From: Deltaproteobacteria bacterium
GTDB lineage: Bacteria > Desulfobacterota > Syntrophia > Syntrophales > UBA5619
Length of the DNA: 44,783 nucleotides
Assembly: GCA_021817825.1 (NCBI GenBank)
Contig: JAKAFS010000024.1
Coordinates: 1 to 44,783 of the forward strand
Direction: 5' to 3'
Both the position numbers and the translations under genes were made by a program. Below the pieces are notes generated by a model. That model did not search any database and had not been told where the DNA came from. It saw only the letters and a list, made by a program, of their open reading frames with translations. Positions 35,201-41,760 of this stretch are shown piece after piece. How positions within the stretch are numbered: the first letter of the stretch is position 1; the number at the start of each line of letters is the position of its first letter.

Positions 35201-35590
35201 GCCGGCGGCATCTCCGGTCGCGGCCGTCGCGCCGATGACGCCGGCATTCTCCAGAACGCCCGACCGGAACGGTCCGGCGCCGTCCGAATTCTCGTTAAAG
35301 AGGACGCCGTAGCCGTTTCCCTTGATTTCTCTTCCGGCTAAGACCGTGACGTTCCACCCGTCCGCTTTGGCCCAGATGGCGGAACCGGCCGCCGGCGTGG
35401 CCGTGACATCCACGGAACCGGTCGCGCTTACGGTTGCGTTCCGGGAGGCGCCTGTGTTTCTCGCTTCCAGATCGACGGTGGCCGTTTCCGCGGTGCCGAT
35501 GGTCACATCGGCATAGCTGTCGGCAATGTTAAAAAGCAATAAGCAAGACAGCAGAAAACCAAAACAGATGCGATAGTCCTGTTTGTTCAT
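32300..35590 (-). CDS. Autotransporter with beta-helix-type repeats and outer-membrane barrel
   Basis: 1096 residues. A signal peptide (about residues 1-27, FGFLLSCLLLFNIADSYA) is followed by a passenger with about 15 short repeats of the type TNSGTITA, as in pectin-lyase-like beta-helix passengers. The last 270 residues form an autotransporter barrel: RNDVLNDAGNTLLALSALRDDRKSAASGLWLKGYGDLGRM, repeated amphipathic strands, and a final aromatic RYRW recognised by the Bam machinery. The passenger is exposed at the cell surface; an adhesin is likely but no binding site is evident. No catalytic triad was seen. It converges on the molybdenum hydroxylase operon with an 87-base gap that holds only a weak hairpin (TTCCC...GGGAA at 32231-32246). 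Confidence 0.92.
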   Translation of the reverse strand: MNKQDYRICFGFLLSCLLLFNIADSYADVTIGTAETATVDLEARNTGASRNATVSATGSVDVTATPAAGSAIWAKADGWNVTVLAGREIKGNGYGVLFNENSDGAGPFRSGVLENAGVIGATAATGDAAGVWTGGSSSRITNSGTIVATSTAVGSSAEGVFMMGNAATLANSGTITANGVFNGIGAYLFGLSTSVLTNNGTLTGNASGDNPWAVGAQIGGNDNTVTNDGAIAANAPGYNANKATALYFVGPKNRLTNNGTITAVATGDGSGTVESVWMAGDNNAVTNTGAIRATSDCCSRGVLLENGVSAVTNSGTIEALSTGYGGGDAAGVWMEGTTNTLVNRGVITATADLTAQGVRMQTGINAITNSGTIAARGIGAGGAAYAVWMEDTQNSLTNSGVITAASEVFASGACLNGMDGNVLTNSGAITGSPSGTGVAFGVQMVSTGGVNTVTNSGTITATSTPALPADAGMYLEGVANNITNSGTISGATGINAALGDTTLLNSGTITGTGGTAIQLANAVNAVTLKTGSVINGAIAGSFGPGDSLELNGTGSLAASQIVNFENLTKTNTGRWTITAGSAPLAIANAISLTAGTLAFGGDVTTPVYTQNSGANLGLIVSPTASATVTAGMAALNQGGVLIIPQSGLYARSTSYGVVFSAGAGTGAFGEVSSASPFLTPTLTAGANNYSLTVNRDFALPAATENQRAVADALNGYIDTLVGSAGNPELSALMQITDRTQAQVALDELAGLSHTAFTGIGFSSFNRYLNTLTGRMDSLATGGPATAHTGQILLAARNDVLNDAGNTLLALSALRDDRKSAASGLWLKGYGDLGRMSGDNRSSKYRYHTAGITGGFDRQIGPDVLAGLSVGYSRAEVKLNDLSEKATLSSYQGSLYGSYVARPWYLNGILAYGYNRNAGTRNISFGGIDRTAVADYAGHALAALVEAGYVLTVKTVSVTPLASFQAGALSRNGFTETDAGAFNLTVDKERTSSYLSALGIKASKDFTVRTATLTPEFRVKWLHEFANDDYLINAAFAGAPAATFTVRGEKPGRDTLDLGLGLTCVVRKNVNLFLAYDADFASDRFEQGGSLGIRYRW

Positions 35591-35817
35591 GGTTCAGACG
35601 AACCTCCTTGCCGTTTTCGCATGTTCGGGGCTACCCTACTGGTTTCTCGTCGTTTTTTCACCTTTTTTCTCGGGTTTCCCACCTTTATTTGCGGTGCAAA
35701 AACTCTGGATAGCCGGGTCGGCAACGCATCGCCCCTCCTTCTTGACGCCTGGTCTCGAAGCCCTTTTCAACAGCTTGCCACAATTGCAAGGTGTGTGCCG
35801 GGAGAAAATATGATGGA

Positions 35818-36039
35818 TTACTGCGTGATCACAGTCATTTTCTCATTACGGCCCCTATGAACGGTGCCAACGCCGTGGGCAGTTAAACAGAGAGGGTTGG
35901 CGGTGCCGGCGGCCACATTGGTGACCCGGCGCCCGTTCCCGGCCGCGCCCACCGAGACGACATTGCTTGCGCCCCCGCCTGTGGAGTTGGCGCCGAGGCC
36001 AGGGAATTTGTCCCCGACGAGTCGGCATCACAGTCATCG
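35818..36039 (-). pseudogene. Remnant of a YadA-like trimeric autotransporter passenger
   Basis: Read on the minus strand to a TAA at 35818, this segment gives GDKFPGLGANSTGGG and then ASNVVSVGAAGNGRRVTNVAAGTA. The VVSVG...G..RR(V/I)TNVAAGTA pattern is characteristic of the head-to-neck region of YadA/Hia-type adhesins, which normally continues with aspartate and NVxQL. Here the sequence diverges after the motif and soon stops. No start codon, signal peptide, stalk or anchor is present, so it looks like a decayed fragment. The remainder of the 35591-36247 gap holds no supported gene. Confidence 0.55.
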
Positions 36040-36205
36040 AGGAGCTTATTGCACCGAGACACCCACAGATGACCTACAGATTGAAAAATAAATGGAGAAA
36101 AGGGGATGGAGGAAAAAAGAGAAAGGGTCTGGCGACAGGGTCAGGGCGTTTGCAGCACCGAGGAAGAGAGGCTTCCGCGGGAAGCGATGCAGGCCTGAAG
36201 GCCCT

Positions 36206-36235
36206 GTGCAGGCCGGCGACAAACCCGGCCTGCAC
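36206..36235 (-). terminator. Hairpin after the UGSC selenoprotein gene
   Basis: GTGCAGGCCGG (36206-36216) and CCGGCCTGCAC (36225-36235) form an 11-bp perfect stem with an 8-base loop, 13 bases after the stop codon of the UGSC gene. No T-run follows on the minus strand, so it may be a 3'-stability hairpin rather than a strong intrinsic terminator. Confidence 0.5.
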
Positions 36236-36247
36236 GGATGGGCTAAG

Positions 36248-38044
36248 CTACTTCCACTTGTCGATCCGCCACACCGAGTAGGCCCCGAAATCGCCGTAGC
36301 TGAAGGAGGTCTGCTTGACATGGTAGTTGGGGTTGCCGCCCCCGGCCACCAGGATGGGATAATCCTTGGGGCTGATGGCCCTGGGCACCTGGGCCGTCGG
36401 CGGCGCATCCACATGATCGGGATTCAGCGCCATGGAACCCCGGGGATTTTTCAGGGCCGCCACATACTCCGCAAAGGGCAGCCGCGACCCCCACCAGTAG
36501 GAGGTGTCGTACATCCGGCGCTCCCAGGTATTGCCTTTCCAGAGGAACTCCTGGAGATCCTGCATGGTGTTCCACTTGTAGTCCGTCTTCCAGCGACGCG
36601 CCTGCTCGGGGGTGATGATGATGAAGCGGCCCTGCGAGGCGGGCGACGGCTGGAACATCGCGACGGTCTTGAGGAGCTGTCCCGGCGCTTCAAGGTTTTC
36701 CGCGATGTGCGTGCCCTCGCCCGTGGAATGGCCGACGAGCGCGATGTACCGGGTGATCTGGAGGAGCACGTTGTCCTTGGCGGTATAGCCGTAGCGGACA
36801 TTCAGCCCTTCCCAGGGCGTATCGGGGCTCTCCGGCAGGATGTCGCCCAGAAGCTTGGTGCCGTAGGACTGGACGAGATTGACCGTGTGCTCGATGCCCA
36901 AGAGGTTGCGGATCGCGAGCCGCGCAAACCGGCCCATCGTCTCGTTCGCCGGATTGCCCGGGTGCATGAAGGCGGTCCCGGCATTCATGCCCAGTTCCTT
37001 GACCATGGGGCCGCTGACCATATGGAGAATCCCCATGGAGCCGGAGCTGGTCCAGGGGGTGTAGAGGCCCGTCTCGACCATGGTCAGGCAGATGGGGAGG
37101 TACTCGGGCTTGCAGCCCGCCATGACCGCGTTGATCGCCACCTTCTCGACGGTGACGGGACGCTTCTGGGGACCGATGCCCGGATGGACGATCTCGTCGG
37201 GCCTATGGCTGGTCCCTTTGAGCATCCGGGCGACCGCCTCCTGGGTGGGCGGGGTGACGGGCAGGCCGTCGGTCCAGCGGGCGATCGGCGCCCGGTCGAC
37301 GAAGGCGCTCAAGTCGCCGGTAAAGAACTCCTGAACCTGATCATAGGTCCCGGTCAGCGCGATGCGCGGCGCAACCGCCGGCTTGTACTTGCCGGACCGC
37401 TTTTCGGCATCGGTCAGGGGCCGGGTCAGGGCATCGAGGGCGACTTTCAGGTCCTCGTCCGCCCATTTCTCGGTGAAACGATTCTGGGGAATGAAGACGC
37501 TCCGCGCCTCCGGGACGCCGTTGACCAGATAGTTCAGCTTGGCAATCTGTTTGATCGCGGGAATATCGACGATTTGACATACAGAGGGAATGCCCTTCTT
37601 TTCGAGAGTTGCTGTGACGCCCGCCACAGTAGTCGCTTTTCCCCCTCAGTAGCCGTGGCCGACGATCGCGGCGTCGGCCACGATATCCGCCGGCTTGAAG
37701 CCCTGCTTGGGCTCGTAGTAGACGATCTTGGCGCTCGCGGGCAGGATCTTCCGGAGCTGCTCGGCGAGGCCCGCCATGGGCTTTTCATAGCCGCCGTGAT
37801 CGTCATAGATGGCGATCGTCTTTCCCTCGAAGGTGGAAAGCCGCGGGGCCAGCGGCTTGGTATCGATTTCGGGCAGCGGGGCCTCCGGATTGAGAACCGT
37901 AAAAGTCGGCGCCGCGACTTTCGCCGCCGACGCCTTGGCGGTCGGCGCTTTGGCGGCGGGCTTGACCGCCGCACTGCCTGTCGCTGCCGGCGACAGGAGC
38001 CAGGCCGCAACGGCCAATGTGGTCAGGACTCTCCTTGTGATCAT
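36248..38044 (-). CDS. Exported UGSC-family selenoprotein with in-frame TGA (Sec133)
   Basis: One gene of 598 residues if TGA at 37646-37648 is read as selenocysteine. The first 132 codons (signal peptide MITRRVLTTLAVAAWLLSPAATGSA, then NPEAPLPEIDTKPLAPRLSTFEGKT and ADAAIVGHGY) and the 459 after it are in the same frame with no other stop between. The region matches the UGSC (seleno)protein family, where GxGD-Sec-GSC is followed 13 residues on by LEKRGIP; here Y-Sec-GGK is followed by LEKKGIP at exactly that distance. Later AINAVMAGCKPEYLPI, GNPANETMGRFARLAIRN and TGEGTHI are family-like. GGAGGAGG precedes the ATG; no ribosome-binding site precedes the second part. Function unknown; probably a periplasmic redox enzyme. 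Confidence 0.85.
37612..37629 (-). promoter_or_regulatory. SECIS-like hairpin downstream of the in-frame TGA
   Basis: On the coding strand, CTGTGGC (37629-37623) pairs with GTCACAG (37618-37612), including one G-U pair, around the loop GGGC (37622-37619). The loop begins 23 bases after the TGA, within the 16-37 range reported for bacterial SECIS elements, and has G at its first two positions, as needed for SelB recognition. It is the only clear hairpin right after the codon. Confidence 0.6.
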
Positions 38045-38146
38045 AAAGCCTCCTCCTTTTTTAACTGGGTTGCATTGGGACTGTCGGCTCCCAATCCGTT
38101 TACGGCCACCGCCCGGCGCAAATGCCGAAACAGGATGCGCGGTGGC

Positions 38147-38818
38147 TTATTCCTCGGTTCTGGCGGGCCCCTCGCAGTCGCAGATGACCTTGACCGTGAC
38201 CGTGGCCGGCCGGGACCGGTTTCCCTTGTTGTCCGCAACCGTGCAGGTCACGGCGAAGCTCGCCTCCTCGTTGGGGGCAAACCAGACGATCCTTCCCCCC
38301 TCGCCGACCAGGCGCCCCGCCTTGGCCTCCCAGTGGTAGGTCAGGGCGTCGCCGTCGGGGTCCAGGGCGTCGCACACGAGCGTGGTGCTGCCTTCCTTGA
38401 AGATCACCTTGGGACGCGCGGAAAGCTCCTCGATGAGGGGGGGATTGTTGCCGGTCTTGGACAGGACATCGACGATCAGCTGCCCTTTGGCCTCGCCGCC
38501 CTTGCCGTCGCTGACCTTGACCGTAAGGGTGTAGGCGCCGGGTTTTGCCGGGGCCTTCCAGGCGACTGCCGGACCCGTTCCCTCGATGGCGCCGCCGCTG
38601 GCCGACCAGGCGTATTTCAGGGGATCCCGGTCCCGGTCCAGGGCGACGCATTTCAGCGCCACCTTCTCCCCCGGGGCGGCCAGCTTCTTGGCGGCGCTGA
38701 AGTCCGAAATCACCGGGGCCTGGTTGAACAGCGCCCCATCACAGGGCTGGCCCGACAGCAAAAGGACCGCCAGGATCAACCCCCAGGGCGCGGAAAACTT
38801 GAACTGACGAATCACCAT
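38147..38818 (-). CDS. Exported protein with two PKD/Ig-like domains
   Basis: 223 residues. An N-terminal hydrophobic stretch (WGLILAVLLLSGQPCDG) acts as a signal or lipoprotein-like leader, although GQPC is not an ideal lipobox. Two beta-sandwich repeats follow, each with C-x-A-x-D-x-D-x-D...L-x-Y-x-W (KCVALDRDRDPLKYAW and VCDALDPDGDALTYHW) and a DG(K)GG/DNKGN turn. The C-terminus ends VKVICDCEGPARTEE with two near cysteines. PKD-like domains usually mediate protein contact outside the cytoplasm. It lies between yedE and the UGSC gene and has a shorter paralogue at 40766. AGGAGAGG precedes the ATG at 38818. Confidence 0.85.
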   Translation of the reverse strand: MVIRQFKFSAPWGLILAVLLLSGQPCDGALFNQAPVISDFSAAKKLAAPGEKVALKCVALDRDRDPLKYAWSASGGAIEGTGPAVAWKAPAKPGAYTLTVKVSDGKGGEAKGQLIVDVLSKTGNNPPLIEELSARPKVIFKEGSTTLVCDALDPDGDALTYHWEAKAGRLVGEGGRIVWFAPNEEASFAVTCTVADNKGNRSRPATVTVKVICDCEGPARTEE

Positions 38819-38879
38819 CACTTGCCTCTCCTGTTTGATTCCGATACCCGCGGCCAGGGCCGCAGGGTCCTCCGGCACC

Positions 38880-39950
38880 TTACGCGTCGTCCCTGGGCCT
38901 CATCGTAAGTCCCAGGGCCAGACAAAGGACCAGTGCGGCGATCACGGCCGGCGGTCCGTATTCCGCGATCTTCCCGCTGCAACTGGAAAGGTCGAAATTG
39001 TGCGTCAGGGCGGCGCCGGCCACCATCCCGAGCACCGTGACCGCCGCGTCGTGATCCCCCTGCCCGGTCAGGACCATCTGACGCAGGGGGCAGGCCCCGA
39101 GCATGGCCGCGGCCAGCCCCACCAGCACCATGCCCAGAAAATTCCACAACTGATGGGAATGGGCCAGGGGCTGATCGGCGAATCCGGGCTGGAACTGGCC
39201 GAAGAAGAGGTTGCCGCCCAGGCAGCCCAGGAAAAAGGCGACGACGCCGGTCAAAAGCTGGGTGTCCCGCAGCAAAAAGAGATCCCGCCAGGCGCCCATG
39301 AAGCAAAGCCGGGTCCGTTGCGCCAGCGCGCCGATCACGAGCCCCCCGACCAGGGAGATGCCGACGGCGGCATGCTCGGCCCCCCAGCCGGTCGTGCTTT
39401 CCTGCACAAAGGCGGGGCGAAGAAAGATCAGCAGGAGCAGGCCGATCGCGGCCAAGGGCGCGACAAAGCCGGCTGCCGGGGGCAGGGGCCGGTTCCGGCC
39501 CAGATCGAACCCACGCTTGATGAGCGCGACTCCGCCGAAGATCCCCAGGAGCATGCCGCCCAAACCGGCCAGGGCGTTCCCATCCCCGCCGGCGAGCCGC
39601 ACGATGACGCGGGTCGGGCAGCCGAGGAAGGTGAGCGCCCCCACCATCAGGAGCATGGCCAAAAAAAAGCGCAGGAGCGGCGCGGAGCCGCCGCGGGGGC
39701 GAAATTCCTTGAAGGCCGCGGCGGAAAGAAAGCCCCCCAGCACGAGGCCCGCCAATTCCGGCCGCAGGTACTGGAAGGCGGCGCCGGCGTGGAGCCCCAG
39801 CGCGCCGGCCGTATCCCGGATGAAGCAGGTCGGGGCGATCCCGCCGTTGAAGGGATTGCCCATCCGGGAGAGAAAGGCCGTGACGAGCCCGATCAGGAGC
39901 CCGGAAAGGGCGATGAACCACCGGGAGGATATCCATTCTCTTGTCTGCAT
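38880..39950 (-). CDS. yedE: YedE-family putative selenium transporter
   Basis: 356 residues with about 10 membrane segments. It belongs to the YeeE/YedE family and matches the selenium-associated branch: GNPFNGGIAPTCFIRDTAGALGLH, YLRPELAGLVLGGFLSAAAFKEFRPRGGSAPLLRF, FLGCPTRVIVRLAGGDGNALAGL, RTRLCFMGAWRDLFLLRD and LGACPLRQMVLTGQGDHD. In other bacteria this branch occurs with selD and other selenium genes. It would import a selenium compound for selenoprotein synthesis. The conserved Met-Gln-Thr start at 39950 has only a weak ribosome-binding site (CGGTGCGG); the open frame upstream runs through the repeat and is not coding. Confidence 0.93.
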   Translation of the reverse strand: MQTREWISSRWFIALSGLLIGLVTAFLSRMGNPFNGGIAPTCFIRDTAGALGLHAGAAFQYLRPELAGLVLGGFLSAAAFKEFRPRGGSAPLLRFFLAMLLMVGALTFLGCPTRVIVRLAGGDGNALAGLGGMLLGIFGGVALIKRGFDLGRNRPLPPAAGFVAPLAAIGLLLLIFLRPAFVQESTTGWGAEHAAVGISLVGGLVIGALAQRTRLCFMGAWRDLFLLRDTQLLTGVVAFFLGCLGGNLFFGQFQPGFADQPLAHSHQLWNFLGMVLVGLAAAMLGACPLRQMVLTGQGDHDAAVTVLGMVAGAALTHNFDLSSCSGKIAEYGPPAVIAALVLCLALGLTMRPRDDA

Positions 39951-40033
39951 AAGCCGCACCGTTTTTAAACTAAAAAGGTTCTCTGCTCCGGGTCTCTCCA
40001 GCGAACAGACCCGACAACCCTGGATGCCGCGTC

Positions 40034-40101
40034 TGTCATTCCCGCGGAAGCGGGAATCCAGTCTTTTAATATTTCTGGACCCCCGCTTTCGCGGGGGTGA
40101 C
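40034..40101. repeat. REP-like palindromic repeat, copy 3
   Basis: GTCATTCCCGCGGAAGCGGG then AATCCAG at the left, and TGGACCCCCGCTTTCGCGGG then GGTGAC at the right, an inverted pair about 68 bases long, in the 268-base gap between tlpA and yedE. This is the cleanest copy and defines the unit: inverted halves with inner TCCAG/CTGGA. Confidence 0.8.
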
Positions 40102-40172
40102 ACTTGGGGAGTTTTGCAATTGTCTCCTGGAACTATTTTCATGCCTGCGTGGTGCCCCATGGGGCATGGGCG

Positions 40173-40195
40173 TTTCCCGCGGAAGCGGAATCCAG
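40173..40195. repeat. REP-like repeat, half copy
   Basis: TTTCCCGCGGAAGCGG and AATCCAG, a single left half-unit of the repeat at 40034-40101, lying 72 bases away in the same gap and missing its inverted partner. It ends 24 bases after the tlpA stop. No gene was seen in the rest of this gap. Confidence 0.6.
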
Positions 40196-40218
40196 CGTCC
40201 CTCAGTTTCTGCCTCCCG

Positions 40219-40749
40219 TTATTTATTCAACCTGGAAAGCATCTTGGCGACCAGCTGTTCCTTGGACTCGAAACCGCCGAAGGAGACCGCCTGGATGATC
40301 CCGTCCTTGTCCACCAGCACACTGGTGGGCATGAACCGCACTGAATAGAGGCGGGACACCTCCTGGTCCGGATCCAGCACCATCGGAAAGGTGAGCCCGT
40401 AGCGCTGCATGAACCCGGTCACCTTGGACGCCCCGTCCCCCTCGTTGACCCCCAGGACGACCAGCCCCCGATCGGCCCACTCCTTGGCGAGCTGCTGGAA
40501 GAAGGGCATCTCCTCGACGCAGGGGCCGCACCAGGTGGCCCAGAAATTGAGCAGGACCGGCTTCCCCCGGAAGCTCTTCAGGGACAGGCTTTTCCCCTGG
40601 GGCGTCTTGAGCGTGAAGTCCGGGGCCGCCACCCCCGCCTTCAGGGCGATGGGTTTGCCGGACGCGGCTAAGGCCTGCCGGGCGACCTTTTCCCCCAAGG
40701 GCAAAAGGAGCAGCAGGGCGACCAAAGCAAGCGATATGAAGGATTTCAT
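40219..40749 (-). CDS. TlpA/ResA-like periplasmic thioredoxin
   Basis: 176 residues: a signal peptide or membrane anchor (MKSFISLALVALLLLLPLGEKVARQALA), then a thioredoxin fold with the redox motif FWATWCGPCVEEMPFF and the cis-proline region FMPTSVLVDKDG. LKAGVAAPDFTLKTPQGKSLSLKSFRGKPVLLNF is the typical TlpA N-terminal insert. It acts in the periplasm as a thiol-disulfide reductase, normally supplied with electrons by a CcdA-type protein such as the one at the end of the window. AGGAAAG precedes the ATG. In this block it is a candidate reductant for the exported selenoprotein; that link is inferred. Confidence 0.94.
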   Translation of the reverse strand: MKSFISLALVALLLLLPLGEKVARQALAASGKPIALKAGVAAPDFTLKTPQGKSLSLKSFRGKPVLLNFWATWCGPCVEEMPFFQQLAKEWADRGLVVLGVNEGDGASKVTGFMQRYGLTFPMVLDPDQEVSRLYSVRFMPTSVLVDKDGIIQAVSFGGFESKEQLVAKMLSRLNK

Positions 40750-40765
40750 CGTTTCTTTCCTGTCC

Positions 40766-41188
40766 TTACGGCTTCCAGTCGGGATTTTTCTGGGCATAGC
40801 CGCAGCAAACGACCTTGAACGCGGCGGCCCCCCGGGCGAATCCCCCCCGTCCGTCCGAGACGTACACGTCCACCTTGACGTCCACGAAGCTGCTGGGCGC
40901 CGTGTAGACCGCATGGGCCCCCTTGCCGGAGAGGCTCCCCCGGTTCACCTCCCACTTGTAGGTGAGCTTGTCGTTGTCCCCATCGCGGGCGATGCACCTG
41001 ATGCGGCCGCTGCCGCCCCGTTCGATGGAACTGTATTCCAGCACGACCGCGTCGATCACCGGGCTTTGGTTGGCCGCCGCGGCCTTGGCCGGCGCCGTCC
41101 CCTTGGCCGGAGGGGCCGCAGAGGCGGTTGTGGCGAGGCCGACGCTAAAAAGCAGCCACGCCGCGACCATCAGGGCCGTTTTATGCAT
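40766..41188 (-). CDS. Exported protein with a single PKD/Ig-like domain
   Basis: 140 residues with a clear signal peptide (MHKTALMVAAWLLFSVGLATTASA), an Ala/Lys/Pro linker, and one beta-sandwich domain with RCIARDGDNDKLTYKWEV and a DGRGG turn, the same pattern as the two-domain protein at 38147. The last strand runs into AFKVVCCGYAQKNP, a vicinal Cys pair. The start overlaps the DoxX/MauE stop by eight bases (ATGCATAA), so the two are co-translated; tlpA follows after 16 bases. The function is unknown; a binding or scaffolding role in the exported redox block fits the context. Confidence 0.85.
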   Translation of the reverse strand: MHKTALMVAAWLLFSVGLATTASAAPPAKGTAPAKAAAANQSPVIDAVVLEYSSIERGGSGRIRCIARDGDNDKLTYKWEVNRGSLSGKGAHAVYTAPSSFVDVKVDVYVSDGRGGFARGAAAFKVVCCGYAQKNPDWKP

Positions 41189-41690
41189 CTCTCCTCACCG
41201 CCTTTCTCCCTACCGGCCAGGGCCGAAAGCGGAAAAACCGGTCGGGGTGAAAAAACAGGACCGCCAATGCCGAAACCAGGAGGAACAGGTCGATCACCAA
41301 CGATTGCAGCGGCGACAGGGCCCCGATCCATTTTTCGAAGACGCCGAAGCAATAGCCGCAGGCCGGGTACTTGTCCATCCCTTGGAAAAGGGCCCAGCCG
41401 TTGTTGGCGATGAAGCCGAGGATCAGCGGAATGCCGGCGAAGGCCGCCAGGCGGGGCCAGAGGTTGAGGATGAGCGCCATCCCCAGGACCAGTTCCGCCC
41501 AGGGCAAAAGATGGGCGATCAGAAAGGCCGGCACCGGCCCCCAGAAGGACTGGAGCAGGACATCGGCAAATTCCGCCTGTCCGGGCAGCTTGCCCGTGCC
41601 GGAGACGACGAACAGGAGGCCGTAGAAAAGCTGCGGGGCCAGGACCATCGACAAACGGCGTTTTCTGAGCGCAATGGCTTCAGTTTCCAT
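41181..41690 (-). CDS. DoxX/MauE-like membrane protein
   Basis: 169 residues with four predicted membrane helices, as in DoxX and MauE proteins (LAPQLFYGLLFVVSGTGKL, FLIAHLLPWAELVLGMALIL, LAAFAGIPLILGFIANNGW, LVIDLFLLVSALAVLFF). MauE proteins take part in periplasmic disulfide formation for methylamine dehydrogenase; DoxX relatives act in thiol or sulfur metabolism. A CGYC pair (ACGYCFGVF) between helices 3 and 4 could be a redox site facing the periplasm. AAGGAA lies five bases before the ATG. Position between an exported rhodanese and TlpA supports an electron-transfer or disulfide role. Confidence 0.85.
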   Translation of the reverse strand: METEAIALRKRRLSMVLAPQLFYGLLFVVSGTGKLPGQAEFADVLLQSFWGPVPAFLIAHLLPWAELVLGMALILNLWPRLAAFAGIPLILGFIANNGWALFQGMDKYPACGYCFGVFEKWIGALSPLQSLVIDLFLLVSALAVLFFHPDRFFRFRPWPVGRKAVRRDA

Positions 41691-41760
41691 GGTTCCTTCT
41701 ATTTTCTTCTGTTTTCTTCGCTTTTTTGCGGCAGAGCCCGTCTGCCGTTCAGTTGCTCCC

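Noticed and set aside
33900-35400. Repetitive DNA that might be a CRISPR array
   Set aside because: The repeats are imperfect, in frame, and encode TNSGTITA-type passenger repeats of the autotransporter; there are no constant repeat and spacer lengths.
36248-37627. A separate gene starting at GTG 37627, downstream of a short gene ending at 37646
   Set aside because: No ribosome-binding site precedes it, the family domain runs through the TGA without a gap, and both parts share one frame; a single selenoprotein gene explains it better.
36092-38908. A 938-codon plus-strand open frame
   Set aside because: Shadow of minus-strand genes in GC-rich DNA: Gly/Arg/Asp/His-rich translation with no domain, and it lies across the UGSC and PKD-like genes.
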